Notes: generated by a model not told the origin, from the sequence alone. Counted from the stretch's first letter, positions 21,797 through 32,986 are shown. The stretch is DNA of 64,000 nt from Blastobasis lacticolella (GCA_905147135.1 LR990054.1:10763001-10827000); one strand, 5' to 3'. Numbers and translations: made by a program.

Positions 21797-22063
21797 ATGC
21801 CACCCCACTGGCCACCGCACCAAGGACCGCCTGGAGGTCCGCCGCATCACCCACCCGGGCCGCCGGGGCCGCCGTTCTATCCGCACGGACCGCCGCACGA
21901 TCCGCACCATCCGCACCATCCACCCGGCCCGCCGCAACATCCGCACTATCCGCCAGGCCCACCGCACCATCCGCATTACCCGCCCGGCCCGCCACAACAC
22001 CCGCCGGGCCCGCCTTTCCCCCACGACCCGTACAACCCCCATTTAGGACCGATGAGGCGATAA
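21797..22063 (+). CDS. His/Pro/Gly-rich small protein, hpg-B (main exon)
   Basis: An 88-residue frame from an ATG placed two bases after the acceptor-like tctttattcaag|ca. It is rich in Pro, His and Gly, with a roughly ten-residue repeat (PPGPPQHPHY, PPGPPHHPHY, PPGPPQHPPG) in the second half, and ends LGPMRR-stop like hpg-A. A poly(A) signal AATAAA follows at 22080-22085, only 17 bases after the stop. The frame stays open upstream to 21581 (MTSSAMDAH...), but that part is AT-rich, has a different composition and contains the acceptor, so I take it as intron. The PPG triplets could favour a polyproline or collagen-like extended fold, and the His-Tyr pairs suggest metal binding or cross-linking; both are inference. 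It could be secreted if an upstream exon supplies a signal peptide. Confidence 0.7.
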   Translation: MPPHWPPHQGPPGGPPHHPPGPPGPPFYPHGPPHDPHHPHHPPGPPQHPHYPPGPPHHPHYPPGPPQHPPGPPFPHDPYNPHLGPMRR

Positions 22064-22079
22064 TTAAGACTTTCCCACC

Positions 22080-22085
22080 AATAAA
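22080..22085 (+). terminator. poly(A) signal of hpg-B
   Basis: AATAAA, 17 bases after the stop codon, in accaataaattag. Confidence 0.6.
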
Positions 22086-22675
22086 TTAGCACTGTATAAG
22101 CTGTGATTAGTTTTGTGATCAATTATGTTTTGTTTTCATCTTTTTTAATATACCTATAATACAACTATTTATTACACGGTTATTACTTTATGGTTATTAT
22201 TTTCACCAAATTATACTGAGCTGATAAAACAGTGACTTATAGACATTAGAGCAAGTTCAGGTTTAGTAAGTTTATTATGTATGACGTATCTAGAGCAGCT
22301 TTGCTCATAATTTTGACGGAAAATAAAAAACGCCTTTGTTTGGATTATTGTCACGCAGTGCATACAAAGTATAGCAGAGGAGATAGTAGTAGCATAGCAT
22401 ATAGAAAATAGATAAGTATTGTACTAGAAGGTCATCTTCATAGAAATGGCCGTACAGCGCCGTACACTTTCACATTCACTTGCTTGGGTTAGCTTCGGTT
22501 ACATCTTACAGGGACCATTGGCAATTTTATTTATTTTTATTTCATTCCAAGCTTGATAAAATTGTTTGTGCCTCAATCGAAATTCTAATTCGAAATGGAT
22601 AAAAAAAAGAAATCATATCGGCGGTGGTTTTCCAATCCCCTTTGTAATTGAGAAACCACGTTAAAAACGCATTTC
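22086..22675. other. no gene recognised
   Basis: AT-rich unique sequence between hpg-B and the LINE fragment that received the BEL element. Confidence 0.35.
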
Positions 22676-22755
22676 TAGTGATTTTGGATTCTGTCAGAGA
22701 GAAATTGGTCGCGAGCCGTGCGGTTCCGAAGAAACTTTCTCCCAAGCACACTAAG
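22676..22755 (+). pseudogene. LINE fragment, left part, split by the BEL element
   Basis: gagccgtgcggttccgaaga matches the LINE C-terminal remnant at 4052 (acctgtgcggtttcagagga). It breaks at 22755, where the LTR begins, and the homologous sequence resumes at 29414. Confidence 0.6.
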
Positions 22756-23019
22756 TGTTAACGCCAATTCACGATGTTTGCCTAAGTCTATATTATATAG
22801 TTTCGAAACATGGTACAAGATGTCGCTGCAGGGTTTTTAGAACGCGGTATCGTTTGTGTCCTTACGAATGTATAATACCTAGACGAGTTTTATGATCTAT
22901 GCTTTCAATCTAATACCTAGCAGTATTTCTAAACAACAATAAACGTTGTGTGCCATTAGTACAGACGTTTTATTGCGCACCTTTGGGAGACCAGTGTAGT
23001 TTCAAGAGTAGATTCTTCA
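22756..23019 (+). repeat. BEL 5' LTR
   Basis: 264 bp, TG...CA ends, same length and sequence as the 3' LTR. It holds a poly(A) signal AATAAA at 22938-22943, so the R/U5 boundary lies downstream of it. No strong TATA box; tattatatag at 22791-22800 is a possible one. Confidence 0.95.
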
Positions 23020-23037
23020 TGGTCCTTCAGAGTCGGA
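23020..23037 (+). promoter_or_regulatory. BEL primer-binding site
   Basis: TGGTCCTTCAGAGTCGGA starts directly after the LTR. The leading TGG pairs with the CCA end of a tRNA and the rest would pair with its acceptor and T stem. I do not assign the tRNA species. Confidence 0.7.
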
Positions 23038-23665
23038 TTTATCCGTATGTGGTTGTTTTTTTGGTGGCTTGAGGCTACACGAGTGATTCCTTCGCACCAG
23101 TAAGGGACAGCAGATTGCTGTTGAAAGTGCAAGCAACCAGAATATTTCATAGAGGGCGCTAATTTGTATGGCGAATCAACAAAGTTGGAGCGAGATATTC
23201 TGTAGACAGTGGAAAGTGGCGCCACTGTCAGGACACCTGGATTGCGGAACTACGAATTCAAGCAAAGGAAACGGGCGACTGGAGCTACGAGTATTGGATT
23301 GAAGGACAAAACATTGGCTGTGTGAGTGATCTGGTGAATTTACTGTAAGTACTCTTATGATATTTGAAGAATAGTGAACCTTATGAACATTGATCAAAAG
23401 ACTTAGAAAATTTAAGATGTAATAGAAGTTTAGGCGAAAATAGACTTTATGTACTATAAGAAATTAACTTGGAAGATTTGTCATTGTTTACTAGCACTTA
23501 GAATAATTTCGGAAATTTGGTTGAGACGGGGAACCTATGCCGGATTTTTGATAGGTTGGTAAAACACTTGTAAAATTTTTCGAGTTTGTTTCTTGGACTT
23601 GTATTTATTTTTGGTTTATTTTCTAATTGTTCATTAAAGTTTAACTTACGTAAATAATATTTAAA
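23038..23665 (+). other. BEL leader
   Basis: About 630 bp between the primer-binding site and the Gag start, without a conserved frame. It would contain any packaging signal. Nothing further is recognised. Confidence 0.5.
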
Positions 23666-26600
23666 ATGGATTCACTTTTGCTTATACAAGAAGATACATC
23701 TAAGCGAATTATTAAGGCAGAGATAAATTATAAAAAGTCACCTAAAAGTAGAATAACAACAGAGTATTTGGAAAGTAGACTCGATACGGTGGAGTTGATG
23801 TGGAAAGATTTCTTGAGGGGTCATAGAGATGTACTTAGGGCTGCTGATCCAACTGTTTTGCAAACAAAAAGTTATGTAACTGATGAGATTTATGATGTTA
23901 CCGAGGAGACATATATAAACTATAAATGTGAATTAAAATCGGCCATGAATTTATTGATGAAAAGTAAGGCATCTGAGAATCTGTCTGAAAATGTGGTTTC
24001 CGATGTTAGTTGTAAAGTCAAGTTACCTAAAATTAATATACCTACATTTTCCGGAAATTACGCAGAGTGGACTTCGTTCAGAGACTTATTTCAATCATTG
24101 ATTCATGACAGTAAAATTATAACTAAGGTCCAAAAGTTACATTATCTAAAAAGTTACATTACGGGTGAAGCGGAACAGCTGTTAAGAAATATTCCAACTA
24201 CAGAGTCTAATTACATACGATGTTGGGAACTGTTAGAGTCTCGTTATAATAATAAAAAATACTTGTCGCATTGTATATTGAAGCGTTTCTTAGGTCAAAG
24301 AAATGCCACTTCAGAGTCAGCAGTGTTTTTAAAGGAACTTCTAGATACGTCTACAGATTGTCTAAGTGCGTTGTCAAATCTAGGCATTCAGGTGGACTCT
24401 TGGGATATCATTGTAATACACATTTTGTCTTTAAAGTTAGATGCGGAAACAAGGAAACAGTGGGAATTGACTGTAAGCAACAGTGAAGATTCGGATTTGC
24501 CCACATTTAAACAATTTCAAGACTTTTTGTTAATACGTTATAGAGCTTTAGAGTTTGTAGATACAAAAAGTAATAAATTCAATAGCATGAATGTTAACAA
24601 ATCCAAATCTTTGCATATAAACGCTGCTGAAGGATCGATGAAGTGTGGCTTTTGCAATGATAATGACCACAAACTAGCTCAGTGTAAGAAGTTTACGATT
24701 ATTGACAGTGACGCTCGACGTGACTTTGTTCAGAAAAATGGACATTGTTTTAATTGTTTGGGAAACAATCATACAGCCAAATTTTGTAAAAATCCTTGGG
24801 GTTGTCGCGTTTGTAAAAGACGACACCACTCTTTGCTCCATTCTAAAGGTGCTGGTACTGGTATAGGTAATTTTGCGAAACCTCCAAATAATACAGGCAG
24901 TCTTAATTCGAATCCATCTGATGGAGACGGTCGTAATGTATCAGGTCACACCGTAACTGTATCCGATGACGGTGATACCGCTGTCGTGTCGTGTTTTTCG
25001 TCAGGTCAGTCAGTCAAGCAGGTGTTATTGGCTACAGCACTGGTAAGTGTCGTACATCGCAATGGTGAGTTGTACACCGTAAGAGCTCTACTGGATCAAG
25101 GATCACAGGCATCCTTCGTTACCGAATCAACGGTTCAGTCTTTAGGCCTGAAAAATATTCCAGTAAAGAGCCAAATTTCGGGTTTAGCCGGTAACAGGAA
25201 TGTAGTATCTACTTCCATTGTGAAGATGAAACTTCGCTCTACCTTGGATCCAACAAAGGAAATAGAAGTCAACGCGTATGTTCTTAAATCGGTCACTTCT
25301 TTCCTTCCCAGTCGGAAGGTAGTCGAACTAGATTGGCTGAAAGTAAATAAGTATAAGTTGGCTGATACACAATACCATACGCCTAATAAAATAGACGTTT
25401 TATTGGGTGCTGAAATATACAGCCAAGTTATTCAAGATGGCGTTAAAAAGGATCCAAAGGGTAATATTCTCGCTCAGTCTACAATATTCGGTTGGATAGT
25501 TTCAGGGTTAGTTGGTTCTTCCAATACCATTTCATCACATGTATCGGTGATGCATGTAGTAGCTGAAGATAATGCCATGTTAAAAAGGTTTTGGGAGCTG
25601 GAAGATGATTTCATTACAGGCACCAAGAAGATACTGAGTAACGACGAAACACGCTGTGAACAAATGTATGCTGAGACTGTAAAGAGAGATACAGAGGGGA
25701 GGTACATAGTAAAACTACCTTTTAGAGATGAGAAACCATTAAGTTTAAAAGGGAACTCTAAAGAAATTGCCTTACAAAGGTTTTATGCAGTGGAAAGGAA
25801 GTTGCAGAAGAACTGTAATCTGAAAGAAGAGTTTAAGAAAACATTTAAAGAATATTTGGAGTTAAATCATATGGAAAGGGTACCTGTGGAGGATCGTGGT
25901 GTGGGACATCAAGCACTATACTTACCTTATCACGCAGTAATTCGTGAGGATAGGGATACAACGAAGGTAAGAATAGTCCACGACGCTTCCTGTAAAGGTA
26001 CAAACGGGAAATCATTAAACGATGATTTAATGATTGGACCCTCGCTTCAATCAGAGTTACGACATTTGATAATGCGTTGGAGATCTTATCCTATTTGTTT
26101 AATAGCGGACATCGTGAAGATGTACCGTCAAATAAAGGTATATCAAGAGGATGCTGATTTTCAAAGGCTATTTTGGCGTGAAAGTCCAGATCAAGACATC
26201 GAACAATACCGTCTGCTTCGCGAAACGTTTGGCACATCCTGTGCACCTTACCTCGCTGTCAAATCATTGATGCAAGTGGCCATTGATGAAGGTGATGCGT
26301 ATCCATTGGCAGCTGAAAGGGTTCTCAGAGACTTTTACATGGACGACTTTATGTCGGGGTGTCAAACAAACGAAGAAGGTTTAGAAATTTATAAGCAGAT
26401 GTGTAATTTATTAAGCAATGGAAAATTTGATCTACAAAAATGGACAAGTAACAGTACTGAACTGTTACAGGAAATAAAACAAAGTTCAGATAGGAATGAA
26501 AAAATAAATTTGAAATTAAAAGAAAACCCTATAATAAAGATATTAGGACTTACCTGGGATCGTGACGCTGATTCCTTCCAATACGCGGTGAAATCCTCGC

Positions 26601-28885
26601 CAGCAGCAACACCTGTAACTAAAAGGAGTATTATATCAGACATTTGCAGACTATTTGATCCTCTGGGTTGGGCTGCTCCTGTAATTATTGTAGCTAAGAT
26701 TTTAATACAAAGATTATGGTCAGAAGGTTTGCAATGGGATGAAGAAGTCGGTCCTGATATCAAGAAAGATTGGCTTAATTATCGTGAAGAACTTACCTTG
26801 TTGGAGAAGTTTCGTTTACCTCGATGGCTGAATTCGCGAGCTTCTGATTCTTCGATGCATCTTCATGGATTCTGCGATGCTTCCAAATCTGCTTATGCTG
26901 CGGTAGTATATGTACGCATTGTTGACATCAACAACGAGGTTTATGTCAATTTAGTTGCCGCAAAAACAAAGGTATCCCCAATCAAACAAGTTTCCATACC
27001 GAGATTGGAGTTATGCGGAGCAGTGCTTTTAAGCAAGTTATTGTTAGAGGTTGCAGAGGTTATGGGGATCCCTAGGGAGAACATGCATGCTTGGACTGAC
27101 TCCACAGTAGTGCTGGCCTGGATCAATGATCATCCTAGCAGGTGGAAGACTTTCGTGGCAAATCGTGTGTCGGAAATTCTGAACACACTCGAACCTCATC
27201 AATGGTCACATGTCAGAACTCATGAGAATCCTGCCGATCCTGCATCGAGAGGTTTACGTCCTTCCGAACTTTTATCATTAGGAATATGGCATCAAGGACC
27301 AGAGTTTCTTAGTGAAGAAGTGATCAAATTTACTAAGCCAAAAGAAATCAAAACGGATTTGGAAGAAGCAAAAAGGGTACATTTTGCGGTAGTGGATAAT
27401 TCGGTATTTGAGAAGTTCTCATCACTAAATAAATTAGTACGTGTCATTGCCTTCTGTCGAAGATTTTTGAATTTATTGAAACCAAAATTAGATAGACTTC
27501 AGAGTCCGGTCCTTAGCGTTGAGGAAACAAGAGAATCTTTGCATACATGCATTCGGCAATGTCAGAGGGAAGCATTTGAAGAAGAAATCCAATCGTTAAA
27601 CAAGAATAATCCACTTCCAAGGCATAGCAAATTGAAATCCCTAAACCCATATTTGGATAAAGATATTTTAAGAGTAGGAGGGCGATTGGAATTTGCTCAA
27701 ATTGATGAAGATCGTAAGCATCCAATAATTATACCAAGATATTCCATATTAACAGGTTTACTTATTGCCGATGCTCATTTAAAAACTTTGCATGGTGGCC
27801 CTCAAATTATGTTGAGTTATTTGCGTACCAAATACTAGGTAATAGGAGCTAAACAACTTGTAAGATCTGCATTTCGAAGTTGTATCAGATGTGCAAAGCT
27901 TGCCGCAGTGACTAAAAACCAGCTCATGGGGCAACTGCCAGCAGCGAGAGTAACTCCTATCAGAGTTTTCAAGAGAAGTGGAGTAGATTATGCAGGGCCT
28001 GTTAATATTCGAGTCAGTAAGGGTCGTGGGAATCGATCATATAAAGGTTACATATGTTTGTTCGTTTGTATGGCCACTCGAGCAATTCACATAGAGGTTG
28101 TCAGTGACCTTACAGCTCAGAGTTTTTTGGCGGCTTTCAAACGCTTTGTGGCTAGGCGAGGACACTGTTCTGAGATTTGGAGCGACAACGGTACAAATTT
28201 TGTGGGAGCATCCAAAGAGTTACAAAATATGTTCAGTGCCGAAAAGAGTGGAATTATCGCTGAAATATACGAATCTTTAGCCAACAATGGAACTCAATGG
28301 CACTTTATACCGCCTCACACACCAAACTTTGGGGGTCTGTGGGAGGCTGGTGTCAAATCTGCCAAATACCACATGCGACGTGCTATAGGAGAATCGACTC
28401 TTACTTACGAAGAGCTCTCTACAGTGATGTCTCAGATAGAGGCATGCTTAAATTCGAGGCCTTTATCTAGAATTGACGACAGCCATTCAGATATCGGTAC
28501 AATTTTGACACCTGGTCATTTCATAATCGGCGAACCTTTAGTCACGGTTCCCGAATATAATTTTGAGGATTCATCGGTTGGGTCTTTACGGAGATGGCAA
28601 TTCACGCAGCGAATGTTGCAGCACTTCTGGCTTAAATGGTCGCAGGATTACCTTACCAGTTTCATGCAAAGACATAGGTGGTCTTTACAAACTCCTGAAC
28701 CAAATGAAGGGGATGTAGTGTTAGTCAAGGAAGACGGGTTGCCTCCTTGTCGCTGGTTGTTAGCAAGGGTGATACAAAAGCATCCGGGTCCGGACAAGCT
28801 CACGCGGGTCGTTACTTTACGTACGGCTAACTCTGTATTTAAACGCCCTACCTCAAAGCTGTGTATTTTACCGATTGCAACTTGA
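23666..28885 (+). pseudogene. BEL/Pao Gag-Pol polyprotein with one in-frame stop
   Basis: One frame of 1740 codons, open except for TAG at 27836-27838 (codon 1391) near the integrase N-terminus. The start aaaATGG is the first Met after the leader. Domains: a DUF1759-type Gag core (about residues 110-290); two or three zinc knuckles from CGFCNDNDHKLAQC (about 327) to CFNCLGNNHTAKFC (about 360); retropepsin-like protease with LLDQGSQASFV (about 473); Pao-type RT with IADIVKMYRQIKV (about 813) and the catalytic YMDDF (about 890); RNase H from HGFCDASKSAYAAVVY (about 1065); integrase zinc region (about 1370-1410) and catalytic core with SDNGTNF (about 1504); a C-terminal DUF5641-type region with EGDVVLVKEDGLPPCRW (about 1690). 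The stop separates the integrase core from the rest; downstream codons remain open and conserved, so the mutation is recent. Readthrough cannot be excluded. Confidence 0.96.
27836..27838 (+). other. in-frame amber codon in BEL integrase
   Basis: TAG lies between YLRTKY and VIGAKQLVRSAF in the zinc-binding region of integrase. The same reading frame continues for another 1047 bases, which shows a single nonsense change and not a frameshift or domain end. Confidence 0.9.
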
Positions 28886-29127
28886 ACGTATGTGAAAGAG
28901 TTTATTCTAATAAGTACTTACATTACTAAGTTTTATTTTGTTTTTATTATGTTTTTCTTAAGTTTATACGAATTTCTGGTTTGTTCGAAGTGTAATGTGA
29001 TTAGGTACTGTTTGCATGGTGGGCGATTTGGAACGTATTGATTGTATAGCAATCTTTTGTTATAATATGTTGTAAGTAATGCTATATTTCAATTGTTTTG
29101 TAGAAATTAAGGTAAGGACAATTGTGA

Positions 29128-29149
29128 ATATTGTCCTTGGTGGGCGATA
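29128..29149 (+). promoter_or_regulatory. possible polypurine tract region of BEL
   Basis: The bases before the 3' LTR read ccttggtgggcgata. This is only moderately purine-rich, so the plus-strand primer assignment rests on position. A near copy, catggtgggcgatttgg, lies about 120 bases upstream (29017-29033). Confidence 0.4.
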
Positions 29150-29413
29150 TGTTAACGCCAATTCACGATGTTTGCCTAAGTCTATATTATATAGTTTCGA
29201 AACATGGTACAAGATGTCGCTGCAGGGTTTTTAGAACGCGGTATCGTTTGTGTCCTTACGAATGTATAATACCTAGACGAGTTTTATGATCTATGCTTTC
29301 AATCTAATACCTAGCAGTATTTCTAAACAACAATAAACGTTGTGTGCCATTAGTACAGACGTTTTATTGCGCACCTTTGGGAGACCAGTGTAGTTTCAAG
29401 AGTAGATTCTTCA
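29150..29413 (+). repeat. BEL 3' LTR
   Basis: 264 bp, matching the 5' LTR base for base by eye, with the AATAAA poly(A) signal at 29332-29337. Identity of the two LTRs indicates a very recent insertion. Confidence 0.95.
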
Positions 29414-29622
29414 CCAAGGTTTCCATGACAACATGCAGTTCTTCAAGAAAGGGGTGAAAGGGTTTTTACGGGATCGGCAACGCTTGGTGTTTGGTAACGC
29501 AAACCCTGATATTGAAAAAGGCTGCGGTTACTGCTTACTAAAGATTTTGCTTAACACATAGCTGTTTACCACCAAGCAGGCCGTCAGCTTGTTTACCACC
29601 TCAGTGGTAAAAAAAAATCGTT
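29414..29622 (+). pseudogene. LINE fragment, right part, split by the BEL element
   Basis: Reads HDNMQFFKKGVKGFLRDR, equivalent to YDTEFFKEGVKRFYGV at 4111. It continues into the characteristic 3' UTR (accaccaagcaggccgtcag, then ttgtttaccacctcagtggt) and an A-rich tail at 29608-29618. Continuous with 22676-22755 once the BEL is removed. Confidence 0.8.
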
Positions 29623-29850
29623 ATCATGGCGCTCGAGGGCCCTGGGTTCGGCTTGACCATGATTTGGTAGATCAGGTAATTACAGTAGAGCGACTGCCGT
29701 TTGACGTCTGTGACCCTGTTCAGAGGGAAAACTGACCACATTGGATCCCTCCTCTCAATGTGCACGTTTCCTCCCGGTGTTTTCCCTTACTGTAAGAGCA
29801 TCGGTTAGAGTTAAACTAATGTCGTTACTCAGTAAAAGATTTAGTGCATG
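29623..29850 (-). repeat. SINE-A, 5'-truncated and diverged
   Basis: Directly after the LINE tail, with ggcgctcgagggccctgggt, then gatcaggtaattacagtaga, then gtaagagcatcggttagagt. Head absent. Confidence 0.8.
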
Positions 29851-29956
29851 GCAGCACTAATAATATGAATATTACTAAGTAGACATTAGAGAAATAACAA
29901 TATTACTCTAAAAGACGCCGAAGATAGTAAGTACGTTTCTTGTATGGGATTATTTT

Positions 29957-30070
29957 ATGACAAACGAGCAGACAGTCCACTTGATGGAAGTGATGCCTGT
30001 CGCCCAGACACCTATAATTCATGCAATTAGGTTTCAAGTATGCAACCGCATCTACGTTTTCCCTGTGTGG
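29957..30070 (+). repeat. LINE 3'-UTR-type interspersed repeat
   Basis: gagcagacagtccacttgat, then acctataattcatgcaatta, then ggtttcaagtatgcaacc; the same block order as 42885-42968. It happens to be open (75 codons) but has no domain. Confidence 0.55.
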
Positions 30071-31004
30071 ACTAAACGGGTATGCATCCAGCCTGTGATT
30101 ATGCTGGGTACCTTATCCTTCAAATCAGAACACTACTATGTAAGTATTATTACTTGGCGCTTGATTGCCCCCTTAGTGGTATAAAAAATATATAGCTAAG
30201 GCAGTGAGACCCATCCGGGTGGATTCACCAAGCTTGAAACAGTCCTACTATCAGTAGGAATTAATTAATGCAATTTTGCACATAGCTAGCAGACGGCCGT
30301 CTTGTACGGCTTCCCCAACACGGGGGCCCTACGATCTGGTGAGAGGAGAAAAGGAAGTACTGCGCTATCTCAGCGCACGACGAAGCCAGCAAGGCGCAAT
30401 CCAGCGCAATCATAGACCGGCCAGGACACAGCCTGACTCCGCAGAGAAGGAGCAGAAGACCCGCACACAGGAGAAAAGGACTACTCTTGTCGCAATCTTC
30501 TTATACCATAAAACTACTGTCAGTCCGTAAAAAGAATAGCGTATTTTGTCACTGTAAATACTAATATAACATTATTTATTTCTAAAACAAATTATTTACA
30601 TGTCCTTATGATAATAAGATTTAAGGTGGTGTGTATTTCATACAAATTTAATGTAACCTTATTTTTCCATTCTTTCAAGGGTTATATGTATATTTGTGCA
30701 ATAACAAAACAACGCCATCTAGCAGCGAATTGTGGTTTTGCGATTTAACTGCTTTACCATCATTTATCATTAAGCTATAGAAAGCCATTTGCCGCATCTT
30801 TAAATACATTCACTAAGAGCATAAACCATAATTCAATTACTAAACACTCAAACCAATGAAAGAATAAAAAAAAAAATTTTGTATGGAAATCGAATCCCCT
30901 TGTATATCATACATGTAATACATGTTACGTTAGACTAATATAAGTTAAGTTGAATTGACTACTAATCCACTTCGAGAGGGGAGGGACTTCGAGGGACTTC
31001 GAGA
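30071..31004. other. no gene recognised; tandem at 30970-31013
   Basis: A frame of 84 codons at 30276-30530 has no recognisable domain and lies in a GC-rich patch. At 30970-31013 the unit cttcgaggga/cttcgagagggga is repeated three times. Confidence 0.35.
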
Positions 31005-31397
31005 GGGGAGGAGATTCTGCTCATCATCATCTTGACGTTATGTCCCGGTTGCGCCCCTGCGCGGCACGCGTGGGCCCGGGGTCCGCCTTCCTGCTACTCT
31101 TGGCCCACTTCGCTCGGTCTTAGGCATCCTTAGTGGTAAGATTATTGGCACGCATACCCGTTCTGACTACGTCAAGCCCGGCCTATCCTTCCCGTGCTCG
31201 GCGGGGGCGGCATGGCCAGACACTTGTTCCCCACATAGCTTGCCGGTCTGCGCAGGACGTGGCCATACCATCGAAGGCGGCACTCTTGCAGCTTTTCTGT
31301 CACGGACGTCATGATGTCACGGACGACAGGGCTACCCCGAATGTGGGCGTTCCGAACCCGATCCTTCCGTGAAACTCCAAGGGGAGGAGATTCTGCT
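31005..31397 (-). repeat. LINE-T 3' fragment with perfect 17-bp target-site duplication
   Basis: ggggaggagattctgct occurs exactly at 31005-31021 and 31381-31397. The 359-bp insert, on the minus strand, ends in a (GAT)n tail. From the tail inward it carries the block ggcccggggtccgcc, then cttggcccacttcgctcggt and a remnant of reading frame (accatcgaaggcggcactct region). It is a 5'-truncated target-primed insertion. The first 65 bp at its tail end closely match the tail of SINE-A. Confidence 0.85.
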
Positions 31398-31429
31398 AAC
31401 TAATGTAAATAATGTCTAATGTCTATGGT

Positions 31430-31612
31430 GGCCAAGAACAAATACCAGAAACCGAAGAGACCAAAGGCAAGATGGTCCGACGACATCACCAAGGTGGCCG
31501 GGAAAATGTGGATGAGGAAGGCTTCCTGTCGATCAGGATGGAAGAGACTGGGAGAGACATATGTTCAAAGTTGGACGGCAAAAGGTTGAAGAAGAAGAAT
31601 GTAAATAAAAAA
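31430..31612 (+). pseudogene. LINE C-terminal fragment
   Basis: Read in the frame starting at about 31432, the sequence gives KRPKARWSDDITKVAGKMW and then RSGWKRLGETYVQSWTAKG. This is a common lepidopteran non-LTR C-terminus of the RWTDDL.../W..LGEAY type. It is followed by an A-rich tail (aaaaattaaaatggataa). A different frame is open for 73 codons but is a shadow. Confidence 0.75.
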
Positions 31613-31635
31613 TTAAAATGGATAAATATTTAACA

Positions 31636-32025
31636 GGTTATGAGGATTTTAAGAGCGCCGGTAGCCGGGCGGTTACAGATCGTAAGCGAGAGGGTTCGAA
31701 TCCCGCTGCGGCCATGAACCAATGACTCTTTTCTGAGTTATGTACATTAGTTGAATTCGAACCGATGCTCTTACGGTGAGCGAAAACATCGTGATGAAAC
31801 CAGCAAATTCAGGCGACTGAATTTGTAACCATGATCCAATCTGGTCAGGTTCCCCTGGTAGCAGGGTCACGTAGGTCAGATGGTAGTCGCTCCACTGTAA
31901 TTACCTGATCGCCAAATCCTGGATCATGGTCAAGGCGGACCTCGGGCCCTCGTTTTCGAGAGCACAACCGGGACATTAACGCCAAGATGATTATTTTTTA
32001 ATAATAGTTTATGAGGGTTTTAAGA
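31636..32025 (+). repeat. SINE-A, full length, with target-site duplication
   Basis: Flanked by ggttatgaggattttaaga (31636-31654) and gtttatgagggttttaaga (32007-32025), 17 of 19 matches. It carries a canonical pol III B box, GGTTCGAATCC, at 31693-31703, the complete body and the 3' tail caaccgggacattaacgcca. It is the most complete SINE-A in the window and a good reference for the family. Confidence 0.93.
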
Positions 32026-32951
32026 CTTTTAAGTGCTTTCCGTTACGCAAGTGCTCCATTTTCTGAAAAACATTTTACTAATCCAATTATATCAACGACA
32101 CCATAGCCACTCTATTCTCAACTGAAATGAGATTTCGTCATAATTTTTTTAAAATTTGTAAAATAAAATAAAATATTAATTTATGTTAGATAACTTACTA
32201 TAATAATTTTGTTAGTATGATGCTTATTCTAATGTTAGTTGTAAAAAAGGGCTATGCGACATGTAGATTAACCCAATGTATTAATTAGCCAATCCATGCT
32301 ATTGAAAATTACAATGAGAATACTGTTGTTACTACGCTACGTAGCGCTTACTCTCTGCAAAATGGAAGCAGTTCGCTTACGCAGAATGGCTGGAAAGCCA
32401 TCTGTGTTTGTCTCGACGAACATTCCCGACGCACTGCAACATCCTAAATATTTTATAATATTGGACACGTAGAACTCACTCGGGTGAAACTGACCCACAA
32501 ACTGCAAGTGTAAACCTACAGCGATATTTTAACTGCATCAGTACAGCGTGCAAACCTGCGGGGAAGAAGTCTAGCCATTATTATAGGTAATTCTTAAAAA
32601 TATTGTCAAATTCTTTTAGTTTACGTTCATTATCTACTATAATTGACAACGGTTTTACCTAATTAGGTATACGTTTAGGATAAAGTAGTAGAAATCAGGT
32701 TTGAACGGTAACACACCGGAATACGTAAGTAATTAATTTATCAAGCCAAAACCAAATTTTATGCATGCGAAGCCGTGGGGGGAAGCTAGAACAAAAAACT
32801 TGCGTAATATTCAACTAAGTATTATACAACAGATAATATCTTGAATGATAAAACTACATAAACGTTATGATGTAGATAACAATCATATTTTTGTATTATC
32901 GGTAGATAAAATTTTGTATTCAACAGATACACAAATAAGGGTAGAGCCAAG
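32026..32951. other. no gene recognised upstream of hpg-C
   Basis: AT-rich unique DNA that may contain hpg-C control elements. No repeat or coding signal seen. Confidence 0.4.
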
Positions 32952-32986
32952 TATAAAACCACTCACATTTTAACTGTTATTTAGTC
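32952..32986 (+). promoter_or_regulatory. core promoter of hpg-C
   Basis: TATAAAA at 32952-32958 and an arthropod-type initiator TTAGTC at 32981-32986. If transcription starts at the A of the initiator (32983), the TATA box begins at -31, the expected position. This is a prediction from spacing only. Confidence 0.6.

Larger units (their letters stand above)
22756..29413 (+). mobile_element. BEL/Pao LTR retrotransposon, nearly intact and young
   Basis: A 6658-bp element with two 264-bp LTRs (22756-23019 and 29150-29413) that are identical as far as I can compare by eye. Both begin TGTTAAC and end TTCTTCA. Between them lie a primer-binding site, a leader of about 630 bp, and one long Gag-Pol frame (23666-28885) with a single internal stop. 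The domain order (Gag with zinc knuckles, aspartic protease, RT, RNase H, integrase, DUF5641-type end) is that of BEL/Pao. There is no env-like frame. Flanking pentamers are ctaag and ccaag, an imperfect target-site duplication. It inserted into an older LINE fragment between hpg-B and hpg-C. Confidence 0.97.

Noticed and set aside
21776..22042. Minus-strand Arg/Val- and Ala/Gly-rich frames over hpg-B
   Set aside because: Mirror frames of a Pro/His/Gly repeat.
28886..29149. An env-like gene after BEL pol
   Set aside because: Only about 260 bases lie between the Gag-Pol stop and the 3' LTR, with no open frame.
30276..30530. 84-codon Arg/Gln-rich frame
   Set aside because: No recognisable domain; lies among decayed repeats.
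31412..31633. 73-codon frame taken as a gene
   Set aside because: Shadow of the LINE C-terminal remnant, which reads clearly in another phase.
31655..31720. Functional tRNA gene
   Set aside because: It is the head of a full-length SINE-A with target-site duplication, without an acceptor stem.
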